DNA from: Candidatus Fermentibacterota bacterium
GTDB taxonomy: Bacteria > JAFGKV01
Assembly: GCA_016928395.1 (NCBI GenBank)
Contig: JAFGKV010000150.1
Coordinates: forward strand, 1 to 12,352
Length of the DNA: 12,352 bases
Direction: 5' to 3'
Shown here piece by piece: positions 1-7,240 of the stretch (position 1 is the stretch's first letter; the number at the start of each line of letters is the position of its first letter). The notes beneath the pieces were generated by a model, which ran no database searches, had not been told where the DNA came from, and saw nothing but the letters and a program-made list of their open reading frames with translations. The translations under genes and the position numbers were made by a program.

Positions 1-213
1 GGTGACGCTGGACGTGTTCTGGTCGCCCGCCGACCATAGCACGGTACGGTAGGCCCGCAGGGTATCCAACGGAATGGTAGCCATGCCCGTCTCGAAGGTG
101 TTCCAACGCCGGTACGAGATACCCAACCCGTTCAGGGCTCCGGTAATCCGGGTCTCGGTCGCCTCGTCATCCGAATCCACGTAGAGTAAGTCATGCTGGC
201 CCACGATCACCGT
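1..213 (-). repeat. Shared C-terminal module, copy in the C25 gene (partial)
   Basis: Residues 918-988 of the C25 protein (from IVGQHDLLYVD) align without gaps to residues 688-758 of the M14 protein, with about 52 of 71 identical by hand count. The DNA is visibly similar too, for example the GTGTTCTGGTCGCC stretch near base 14 and again near 3814. The copy runs off the left edge. Confidence 0.9.
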
Positions 214-2964
214 AAGCGTGCCGGTCGAGCCGTACACACCGGCGTTCGCGGCGAAAACCGCGGAGAAGGCGGCCGGATGGGCTTGCGGGCAGTCTTGGCT
301 GAAGGTCACAGTGAAGCCCGGGCTAGTGACCTGCATACCGGCCGGGATCAGGCCAAGGTCCTGGGTGGTGGGCCCGGAGATAGTCACGTAGGGGTCAGTC
401 TCACCAAGGGTGATCTGCGCGCCCAGTGCGGCGCCGGAACCTGAATTGCTGACGCTCACCCTGAGCTCGACCGTTTCCCCTGGATCTGGCCGGCCATTGC
501 CGTTGCCCGAGGGATCCAGCACCTGATACCCTGCAACGCCGAGCACGGGCGCACGTACCACCAGCGAGAAGGCGTAGTCCCAGGTGGAATCGCCGGAGGT
601 GACGGCCATCGTGAAGGGCGCCGCCGTGCCGTCTGGTACCGAGCCAATCTGAAGCGCATAGGGCGTGGCTGATGTGCCCGTGTTCCCTGCGGGTAGGGTG
701 CCATATGACTGAGTAGGGTTCGTGATAGTGATCTGTGGCAGCGCGGTGGCAAGGGTCCCCGTCACTGATGGTGCGGGCTCCGTGCCGACATTGGTCAAAA
801 ACACCTGCAGGTTCGGCGTCTCCCCGATGTCCAGCGCAGCGTTGCCGTTACCGCCCGCGATGTCATCAACAAACGTCGAGTCGACCACGACGTATGGACC
901 CTCGTTGGGGATCACGTCAACGGTGGTGATCACCGGTACGCGATTCTGCCGTGTGATCACAAGATCAGCCTGGCCTGGAACAGTAAAGGGTGCGAATTCC
1001 AAGGTGATCTGGCCTCGCTCGTCAACCAACCCTGCTGCATACAGCACGCCATCCTTGCTCAGGCCGACATACGAGTATGTGTCAGCGGAGACGTCGATCT
1101 GACCGACTCCGACCGGGATCACCGCAGGATACGCCACCGTATTTGCCGAGGGTACGGCGAAGTATGTCGCCAGCGACGGATCCCCCATGAGTGAGTAGAT
1201 CTCCCAGTAGTAGTTGATTCTGGAGCTTCCCCCCTGCACAACGGCCAGATTGCCCGCCATGATAAAGCCATACTGGGTCGTGTACCACTGAGGAAACAGC
1301 TCGCCGTGATCATGGAACATACCGTCGTAGGCACCGGGGCCGTGGGTCTCGTAGGTTGGATTCGCACTGATGCCGCCAGCGCCGACGCCCCACCAGAAAT
1401 CCTCATCCCAGTAGGTGCTGTTCGTGCCGCCGATGTACCCTATGGCGCCCTTGTTCTCGGCACGCAACCAGGCTTCGCCGAAACAATTCCCCGTGTCGAA
1501 GGCATTCGTGAGGCAGCAGTTGCCGACCACCGTTGGATACTGGGAGGCATTCTGGAGGTTGTTGATGTTGGTGATGGTGAAACTTGGATTCGACCACGAT
1601 GTCTGGCTGCCGTGGGCGGTGTAGTTCGCATAGCCCACGCCATTGGACACGTCGTTCACGATCGCAGCCGCACTGCTGCCCGATGCCGGGTAGAGATAGG
1701 TGTGGGAGTAGATGCCGTGGGCGGCGTTGAAGTAGTAGGTCGTCCCGTAGTTGATCTGACCATTGCCATAGGTGGGTGCATAGTTGGCATCGACACCGGA
1801 GATCATGACCGCCTCACCCAGGAACGAGGGATCCGGCATCTCGTAGCGTTCGTACTCCAGCGTCTTGTCGATCTGCGGCTGCAGCTCAGCCGTGGTTCTG
1901 GCGGAGAATCGGCCGAAGTACATTTCGGGCATGTAGTCGGTGCCGACGAGCCGGACATAGTGCACATCGGTGACGTGACTCCCGGTGTTGCCGCTCCACG
2001 CTGGCACCTGATCCACATCGCCCACGAACAGCACGAATGTCGGCTTCGGGTTCTGCGCGTTGTAGATCCCCTGGATGTAGTTCTTTATCGTGGCGGTGGT
2101 CGAGCCAACCCCAGGGTCTCCCACGTATCCCTCGAATACCTGAAATCCCTGCTGCGTCTTCCATTCGATAAACGGCTGAAGCTGGGCCTGGAACATGGGA
2201 TTGGCCACGATGATGTAGCCGATGGGGTATTGCGTCAGGTCGTCACGCCCCTTCTGCGGCGCATAGTTCAACACGGCGTTGTAGTACAGGGATTCATAGT
2301 AGGGCGAACTGCTCGCCCTGCGGAGTTCGCGGGTCGCCGCGAGATCGCCGCCTCGAAAGGCGACACTGATCTCTAGAGTATGGTAGACCTCCACCGAATG
2401 GCGGGACGGATCGTACCGGACCGGCTCCACGGCAAGGGCAAAAAGCCGCATGCCTCGCATGATGCCCAGTTCCTCCACCGAGACCAGGGGCCGGTCACCG
2501 TATCCCTGCACTGCATACGATGCTTCGTTGAACTCAAATGGGACGTCTTCGGGGCGCTGACTCTTTGACAGCGACGGCTGCGCCGGCATCACGGGCGACG
2601 CAAATCCGTGGTCGGCCAAGAAGGCCTCCTGCCTCGCGGAGCGTACGACGGTCGCAATGACTTCTGATCCCAGCGGGGCCGAGAAGACCCTGCGACTCAC
2701 CGGCAGTTTTGGTTCGCCGATTCTGGTCGTGTAGCTCAGGCCGGGCATCCCAATCGCGGTAAAGGGTCCACGACCCGTGTCGACCTGGAAGCCGTCGATC
2801 CGGGAGAACGAGTAGGCCACGCCGAAGCCCGTGTCGTTTGATTCAAGGAGCTGCACGGCGTCATGATCTGAATCCAACGGCAGCGAAAGCAAAGCGGGGC
2901 TATTCGCTGCGAAGAGCGCTGTCGGTATCAGGCAGAAGAGAAGGGTGGCGACGATTCGGGGCAT
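1..2964 (-). CDS. Secreted C25 (Lys-gingipain-like) cysteine peptidase, C-terminus cut by window edge
   Basis: The frame is open for 988 codons from ATG 2964 to base 1, so the 3' end is missing. AGGAGG six bases upstream fixes the start. Residues 1-20 are a signal peptide (LFCLIPTALFAA). Residues 25-225 look like a gingipain-type propeptide. The catalytic C25 domain spans about 245-603, with His451 in TAHGS and Cys484 in VGNCCLT; the 33-residue His-Cys spacing equals that of Kgp. Asp392 is the likely third catalytic residue. Thr449, Tyr518 and Asp522 line up with Kgp Thr442, Tyr512 and Asp516 of the lysine S1 pocket. Residues 604-688 match the gingipain Ig-like domain (YVGLSKDGVLYAAG). Two Ig/CARDB-like domains follow (690-803 and 806-918), each with an NGN...D.GET loop, then the start of an amidotransferase-like module (920 onward) shared with the upstream M14 protein. 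It is probably cotranscribed with that gene. The Kgp alignment is from memory; lysine specificity is inference. Confidence 0.95.
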   Translation of the reverse strand, partial: MPRIVATLLFCLIPTALFAANSPALLSLPLDSDHDAVQLLESNDTGFGVAYSFSRIDGFQVDTGRGPFTAIGMPGLSYTTRIGEPKLPVSRRVFSAPLGSEVIATVVRSARQEAFLADHGFASPVMPAQPSLSKSQRPEDVPFEFNEASYAVQGYGDRPLVSVEELGIMRGMRLFALAVEPVRYDPSRHSVEVYHTLEISVAFRGGDLAATRELRRASSSPYYESLYYNAVLNYAPQKGRDDLTQYPIGYIIVANPMFQAQLQPFIEWKTQQGFQVFEGYVGDPGVGSTTATIKNYIQGIYNAQNPKPTFVLFVGDVDQVPAWSGNTGSHVTDVHYVRLVGTDYMPEMYFGRFSARTTAELQPQIDKTLEYERYEMPDPSFLGEAVMISGVDANYAPTYGNGQINYGTTYYFNAAHGIYSHTYLYPASGSSAAAIVNDVSNGVGYANYTAHGSQTSWSNPSFTITNINNLQNASQYPTVVGNCCLTNAFDTGNCFGEAWLRAENKGAIGYIGGTNSTYWDEDFWWGVGAGGISANPTYETHGPGAYDGMFHDHGELFPQWYTTQYGFIMAGNLAVVQGGSSRINYYWEIYSLMGDPSLATYFAVPSANTVAYPAVIPVGVGQIDVSADTYSYVGLSKDGVLYAAGLVDERGQITLEFAPFTVPGQADLVITRQNRVPVITTVDVIPNEGPYVVVDSTFVDDIAGGNGNAALDIGETPNLQVFLTNVGTEPAPSVTGTLATALPQITITNPTQSYGTLPAGNTGTSATPYALQIGSVPDGTAAPFTMAVTSGDSTWDYAFSLVVRAPVLGVAGYQVLDPSGNGNGRPDPGETVELRVSVSNSGSGAALGAQITLGETDPYVTISGPTTQDLGLIPAGMQVTSPGFTVTFSQDCPQAHPAAFSAVFAANAGVYGSTGTLTVIVGQHDLLYVDSDDEATETRITGALNGLGISYRRWNTFETGMATIPLDTLRAYRTVLWSAGDQNTSSVT

Positions 2965-2970
2965 GGGATT

Positions 2971-2976
2971 CCTCCT
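2971..2976 (-). promoter_or_regulatory. Ribosome-binding site of the C25 peptidase gene
   Basis: On the minus strand the sequence reads AGGAGG, then six bases (AATCCC), then ATG. It is a full match to the anti-Shine-Dalgarno complement at good spacing and decides the start at 2964. No convincing terminator or promoter is visible in the 89 bp between the M14 stop and this site, which supports an operon. Confidence 0.85.
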
Positions 2977-3053
2977 CAGGGGTGGAAAAGACAGGGATGG
3001 GCCGGCTTCACCGCGGCCGCGCGAACGCCGATACGATGGGTCATGCAGGCCCG

Positions 3054-6000
3054 TCATTGCAGAGCATAGTCATACGCACCGACGATGGCGGACGGGCTCG
3101 ATTCATTTCCGGCAGCGTCCGATGCGGTAATCCGAAAGTAGTAGTTCACCGATGGGTCGCCGATGCCCTCCGGGACGAAAGCCGTGGTGGCAGCCGTGGT
3201 CAGCAACGGCGACAATTCGCCGATGTCGAAGAACGCCCAGGTCTGGCGGTACACACTGTAGTGGTCAACCCCGATATTGTCCGTGGCGGGGCTCCAGGTA
3301 AGCGTGCCATCGACAGACAGCACCACGTTCGACGGAACAGTAGGCGCAAGGGTGTCGCCTCCTCCCAGCCAATCCAGACACCGCTGCACCACGGTCTGGA
3401 CATTGTTGGGCGCCGCGGTGGCGGAGGGGAATGCCTCCAGAGCCGCGCCGAAGAAGATCGTCCGGTAGGAGCGAGTGGCATCCATCGGATAGCGGATGGC
3501 CACGGGATAGCCGCTGCTTTGCATGCTGAACACGGTTGTCGCGTCGGCGGCAGGGTTCACGCGGTCCGGATACTCGGCCAAACCCGTCGGATACGACAGG
3601 GTGACGGCAACGCCGTCGCCGATGGGATCGCCCGCGGCACCGCTCACTGCGGTGCCGCTGATATTGGTGGTGTGAGAGGCGATGTGCAGGTAGTCGCTCG
3701 TGAACGGATCGCTTCCGTAGGAAGACAGGTAGTTCTCGCCTGAGAGCAGCAGCCGCCCTCCCTCATCGAGGTATGACGCGAGGTTGCTCCTGTTCTGGTC
3801 GCTGACGCCGGAGGTGTTCTGGTCGCCGGCGGCCCACAGTACCATGCGGTAGGTCCGCAATGTGTCCGGCGGTACCGTCTCCATGCCGGTCTCGTACGTG
3901 TTCCAGCGGCGGTAGGAGCCGCCCCAGTCATCCAGCGCAGTCACGATCCTCCCTTCCGTGGCTTCGTCATCGGCATCAACGAAGAGCAGATCGTGTTGAC
4001 CGACAATGAGCGTGAAGGGCAAGGCCCACTCGTAGCCGCCCTGGGCGTCTAGCTCCAGCAAGAAACTGACGGCACCGCCGGGGGGCGCCGCCGAGGCAAC
4101 CTCGACGTCAAATCCGATGGAGTTGAACGCCGTCTCTCCCCCGGGAAGATCCGGGTATGGCGATGAGCCACTGATGACGGTTATGGTGGGATCCGCGCAA
4201 GAGAGCGACCCCGCGATCGACGAGGCCGTACCCGCCCACAGGTTGCGCACCGTCACGAAAAGCGACGCCGTCTCTCCGGCATCGAGCATGCCATTGCCGT
4301 TCGCAGGCGGCGGATCGTTGACTACCACGCCTACGAAGACTAGGTTCGGCTCCTCGGGAGGCGATCCGATCTCGATGGCATCCAAGTCAAACCCGGGGTT
4401 AGGTACCGTCGCTGAGCCGACATTGTCATCCTTGACGTAGATGTAGCGAGCATCGTTGATGCCCCCCGAGGCCATGTCGAAGGATGCCGTGCCAGTGCCG
4501 GTCCCCAGCGATGTCCACGGGCCGTTGAAAGCAGAACCGACATAGAGCGTATAGCCTTCATCGCCGTCGGAACCGCCTTCATGGACGGTGAGATCAGCTC
4601 CGGGACCGTTCACGAACACAATTCCTGCATCCAGCACGATCCACCCGTTCTTGCCAAGGCTGAACCACTGGTCGTTTGGCGATCCCAAAGCATCGTGGCC
4701 GTGGGTCGGATAGGGGTAGTTGCCGTTATAGTCTGGGCTGTTCGCGCTCACTACGCGCCGCGCGAAGTTCAGTGTGTCTACGGAAACCTGCAGCCCCACG
4801 TGGACCACGGTACGCTGACCCGGCGTAATGACCACGTCGGGGATCGTAGCAGTCTCATACCCGGGATAGGAGACCTCCAGCGTGTACGTGCCCTCAGGCA
4901 GGGGCCGGTGGTAGTTGCCCAGGGGAAGCTGGGCGAACACGGGCCAGTCGAGCTGTGACACGTTGACCGTGGCCGGAAGCGGGTCGCCGGTTGACGCGTC
5001 GGTCACGATGCCTCCTACACCCTGGAGTGCGCGCCCGATGAAGTCCAGCACGGCAGGACGGTTGGCATTGACTATTGCATCGATCTGAGACTCAGGCGGC
5101 TCATAGTAGTTGGAGACTTCAATCGTCCAATCCATCCCACCATAGGTGCCGTAGCTCCAGTCATTGCAGTCGCCCTTGGTCTGGTACCAGTTGTACCCCT
5201 CGGTGATGCCGTAGCCGACAAAGGAGTCATACGCCTGGCTGAGCGCCACGATGTAGGCATTGTCCGGCGTCACCACCGGGGTATAGTTCCACAGGTAGTT
5301 GATGTACTCCGCGCCGGAATGGTAGGAAAGCGAAAGACAGAACTGGTGTTCGAGGGCATTCTCGCGAATCGCGCGCGTCTCGGGTTGCGAGTAGGCGCCG
5401 CTGAGCGAGCCGTCTTCCCGCATGTAGCCGTAGTTGCGGTTCAGATCCACTCCGTTGGCATTGTTTCGTGAGCCTGATTGGACTCCATCCGGGTTCATCA
5501 TCGGGATGATCCAGATTTCCCGCTCATTCACCAGATCGGTCACCGCGGGACTGATGCCGTAGTTCTCGAGCACATGGTGAGCGATCCCCAAAGGAACCTC
5601 GACGCTGATGGTCTCATTACCATGATGCGCCCCGATCAGACGCACCTTGGGCTCGAACTCCTCCACATCGGGATTATCGGTGATCTCCAATCCCCAGATG
5701 ATACGTCCCAAAACGCTAGATCCCAGGTCATGCAGACGACAGATGGATGGATACGTCGATGCGAGCAATTGCAGATCGGCCGTCAACTCCGCATGGTCGT
5801 GATACTCACCGCGGTCGGGCACCTTCAAAGACGGGAGCAGATCCCGAGCGTCGTGGGCTATAATGCTGACGGGAAGCGCATCCTCAAGGCGAGCCAGCGC
5901 CTCCTCGGTGATGATACCTCTCGCCACTCCGTCGCGCACGCCGTCGATGGAGAGGCCCATCCGAGCAGCCAGCGCAACATCGGCCCGAGTGGGAGTCTGG

Positions 6001-6074
6001 ACCTCCACGAAGAGCTCGCGAGCTCCAGCCTGCACGATTGAGAGCGACAAAAGCAGCAGAAACACACCACGCAT
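3054..6074 (-). CDS. Secreted M14 zinc carboxypeptidase with multidomain C-terminal tail
   Basis: 1006 aa from ATG 6074, preceded by GTGAGG nine bases upstream. A GTG at 6089 would add five residues and weaken the signal peptide. Residues 1-18 are a signal peptide (RGVFLLLLSLSIVQAGA). The M14 domain is about 86-348. Zinc ligands are His151 and Glu154 (HHGNE) and His252 (SYHSG). Arg203, Asn212 and Arg213 (LNRNY) fit the substrate carboxylate site, and Glu319 (WTIEVS) is the catalytic glutamate. Then come a carboxypeptidase-regulatory-like beta domain (352-428), a jelly-roll-like domain with NGPGADLTV (434-570), an NGNG..D.GET Ig-like domain (578-690), an amidotransferase-like domain (692-905) without a nucleophile cysteine, and an FN3 domain (908-1000). 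It should release C-terminal residues from peptides outside the cytoplasm. The last residues (YDYALQ) do not resemble a T9SS sorting domain. The C25 gene follows at once. The family is certain; the specificity is not. Confidence 0.95.
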   Translation of the reverse strand: MRGVFLLLLSLSIVQAGARELFVEVQTPTRADVALAARMGLSIDGVRDGVARGIITEEALARLEDALPVSIIAHDARDLLPSLKVPDRGEYHDHAELTADLQLLASTYPSICRLHDLGSSVLGRIIWGLEITDNPDVEEFEPKVRLIGAHHGNETISVEVPLGIAHHVLENYGISPAVTDLVNEREIWIIPMMNPDGVQSGSRNNANGVDLNRNYGYMREDGSLSGAYSQPETRAIRENALEHQFCLSLSYHSGAEYINYLWNYTPVVTPDNAYIVALSQAYDSFVGYGITEGYNWYQTKGDCNDWSYGTYGGMDWTIEVSNYYEPPESQIDAIVNANRPAVLDFIGRALQGVGGIVTDASTGDPLPATVNVSQLDWPVFAQLPLGNYHRPLPEGTYTLEVSYPGYETATIPDVVITPGQRTVVHVGLQVSVDTLNFARRVVSANSPDYNGNYPYPTHGHDALGSPNDQWFSLGKNGWIVLDAGIVFVNGPGADLTVHEGGSDGDEGYTLYVGSAFNGPWTSLGTGTGTASFDMASGGINDARYIYVKDDNVGSATVPNPGFDLDAIEIGSPPEEPNLVFVGVVVNDPPPANGNGMLDAGETASLFVTVRNLWAGTASSIAGSLSCADPTITVISGSSPYPDLPGGETAFNSIGFDVEVASAAPPGGAVSFLLELDAQGGYEWALPFTLIVGQHDLLFVDADDEATEGRIVTALDDWGGSYRRWNTYETGMETVPPDTLRTYRMVLWAAGDQNTSGVSDQNRSNLASYLDEGGRLLLSGENYLSSYGSDPFTSDYLHIASHTTNISGTAVSGAAGDPIGDGVAVTLSYPTGLAEYPDRVNPAADATTVFSMQSSGYPVAIRYPMDATRSYRTIFFGAALEAFPSATAAPNNVQTVVQRCLDWLGGGDTLAPTVPSNVVLSVDGTLTWSPATDNIGVDHYSVYRQTWAFFDIGELSPLLTTAATTAFVPEGIGDPSVNYYFRITASDAAGNESSPSAIVGAYDYALQ
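3801..4013 (-). repeat. Shared C-terminal module, copy in the M14 gene (aligned part)
   Basis: This is the counterpart of bases 1-213. It opens an amidotransferase/ThuA-like alpha-beta domain that in the M14 gene continues to about 3360. The usual nucleophile-elbow cysteine is replaced here by LSGENY, so a binding or structural role is likelier than catalysis. Confidence 0.9.
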
Positions 6075-6083
6075 GAAGGTCAA

Positions 6084-6089
6084 CCTCAC
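6084..6089 (-). promoter_or_regulatory. Ribosome-binding site deciding the M14 start
   Basis: The minus strand reads GTGAGG, nine bases, ATG (6074). It supports the ATG over the GTG at 6089, which is itself part of this site and has no Shine-Dalgarno sequence of its own. No clear sigma70 promoter is seen in the 117 bp upstream, so the transcript may start in or before the DUF2520 gene. Confidence 0.6.
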
Positions 6090-6163
6090 GAAGGTACAAC
6101 CGTATATGGCAGAGGGATCACGAGTCGGAGCAGCCCCAAGGTGCCGGGCCGAAGAGAATAAGG

Positions 6164-6189
6164 CGAAGCAACTGGTCCCGGCGGCTTCG
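6164..6189 (-). terminator. Weak hairpin just after the DUF2520 gene
   Basis: The minus strand has CGAAGC, a 14-nt loop, then GCTTCG, three bases past the DUF2520 stop, followed by CCTTATTCTCTT. The six-pair stem and broken T-run make it at best a weak intrinsic terminator. It could partly separate DUF2520 from the peptidase pair. Confidence 0.25.
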
Positions 6190-6191
6190 GG

Positions 6192-7088
6192 CTACTTCTG
6201 GGGTCGTTCGAACAGCCCTCGAATCTCGAGGACTTTGTCGCGGGGCAGCCCGCCCTTTTCCACGGCAATGTCCAGAGCCTTGAGGCCAAGTTCGCGGTAC
6301 AGGCTCGCAACCCGCGGACGACGCGCCTCCACGGACTGCAGATGCTCCCGGATGGTCAGAACGTCTCCCCGTTCAATGGGACCGGTGAGCGATTTCGGCA
6401 GGCCCAGGAGATCGACATTGGCCACCGTCCCACGGAGCAACGGGATGAGTACCCGAACGGCTTCCTCCTTCTCCAAACCGATCTGGATGAGGAGTTCCAC
6501 CGCGCTCTGAGCCAACACCACCAGGAAACTGCTGGCAATGCACGCCGCCGCGTGGTAGACGGGTTTCGTACGCTCATCCAGGAGGATCACCTTGCCTCCG
6601 AACGCTTCGGGAATGAGTTTCTCCAGTAGGGCAACAGCGTCCTTGGAGCCCTCAAGGCCGAAGTACGAGCCAGGCAGGTTCTGCATTGCCTGCTCTGGCG
6701 TCGCAAAACTCTGGAACGGATGCATGGATGCCACATGGCACCCCTTCTTCGCCGCAGGCGCCAAGACACGGCTGCCCAGCGCTCCGGATGCATGCACAAT
6801 GAGCTGGCCACGCCGGAACCCGTTGTTGGAGGCCACAATCTGGCAGACTGAACCGATCTGCTCGTCCGGAACCGTGAGCAGGATCATCTTCGCCCCGACG
6901 GCAACATCCACCGGGTTCGTGGAGATCATATCCGCATCGGTCAATCGTGCGCATTGCTCGGCATCATCCCGGTTGCGTGAGGCGACGCCGCTGATGCGGT
7001 AGCCGGCCTTGGCAAGCATGACCGCCATTGCGGTACCGACCCGGCCCGCACCCACCACGGCGATGGTAAACTTCTTCGTGTGCTTCAT
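6192..7088 (-). CDS. Rossmann-like DUF2520 family protein
   Basis: 298 aa from ATG 7088; an in-frame TTG at 7124 would add 12 residues but falls in the intergenic inverted repeat. An AAGGG about 11 bases upstream is a modest ribosome-binding site. The N-terminal Rossmann domain has the dinucleotide motif GAGRVG (13-18) and a TVPD stretch (72-75). The C-terminal helical DUF2520 domain shows its signatures: MHPFQSF (122-128), YHAAACIASS (178-187) and LTGPIERGD (234-242). The family resembles ketopantoate reductase and F420-dependent NADP reductase in fold, so an NAD(P)-dependent cytoplasmic oxidoreductase is likely. The substrate is not known and the neighbours do not reveal one. It diverges from the XPB helicase gene. 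Length is normal for the family. Confidence 0.92.
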   Translation of the reverse strand: MKHTKKFTIAVVGAGRVGTAMAVMLAKAGYRISGVASRNRDDAEQCARLTDADMISTNPVDVAVGAKMILLTVPDEQIGSVCQIVASNNGFRRGQLIVHASGALGSRVLAPAAKKGCHVASMHPFQSFATPEQAMQNLPGSYFGLEGSKDAVALLEKLIPEAFGGKVILLDERTKPVYHAAACIASSFLVVLAQSAVELLIQIGLEKEEAVRVLIPLLRGTVANVDLLGLPKSLTGPIERGDVLTIREHLQSVEARRPRVASLYRELGLKALDIAVEKGGLPRDKVLEIRGLFERPQK

Positions 7089-7102
7089 AGTGATCTGGCC
7101 CT

Positions 7103-7124
7103 TTGTCAGGATGGTATTTGACAA
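7103..7124. promoter_or_regulatory. Inverted repeat TTGTCA-N10-TGACAA, candidate operator
   Basis: Perfect 6-bp arms (7103-7108 and 7119-7124) are separated by 10 bp, centred between the divergent DUF2520 and helicase genes. The right arm overlaps the TTGACA -35 element of the helicase promoter, and the repeat lies 14 bp upstream of the DUF2520 ATG. A dimeric repressor bound here could control both genes. No regulator gene is in the window. Confidence 0.35.
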
Positions 7125-7147
7125 CCCACGGGCACACGAGGTAATGT
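7118..7147 (+). promoter_or_regulatory. Putative sigma70 promoter of the XPB helicase gene
   Basis: TTGACA (7118-7123) is a perfect -35 hexamer; TAATGT (7142-7147) follows at 18 bp with the key T, A and final T conserved. Transcription would begin near 7154, giving a leader of almost 90 nt before ATG 7241. Confidence 0.4.
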
Positions 7148-7230
7148 CTCAGCATGCGCAGGGTCGGGCGTCAACTAGCGATACAAGGTACGGCACCTTC
7201 TGAGCATTTTCAACCAGAACCTTTGGCAAC

Positions 7231-7235
7231 GGGAG
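7231..7235 (+). promoter_or_regulatory. Ribosome-binding site deciding the helicase start
   Basis: GGGAG followed by five bases (ATCCG) and ATG 7241. The earlier in-frame ATG at 7154 coincides with the predicted transcription start and would add 29 residues that resemble no XPB sequence. Confidence 0.65.
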
Positions 7236-7240
7236 ATCCG

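Noticed and set aside
1306-2376. Plus-strand 356-codon open frame
   Set aside because: It lies antisense to the catalytic part of the C25 gene, whose motifs are clear. Its composition (rich in V, G, R, H) and lack of domains mark it as a GC-driven shadow.
3054-3360. T9SS C-terminal sorting domain on the M14 protein
   Set aside because: The C-terminus is an FN3-like domain ending soon after; no conserved sorting-domain motif is seen. The C25 C-terminus is outside the window and cannot be judged.
2838-3743. Plus-strand 301-codon open frame spanning the gap between the two peptidase genes
   Set aside because: It is antisense to the ends of two well-supported genes, has no recognisable domain and is rich in Arg and Gly.
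5863-6510. Plus-strand 215-codon open frame
   Set aside because: It is antisense to both the M14 N-terminus and the DUF2520 C-terminus, Ser/Arg-rich, and matches nothing.
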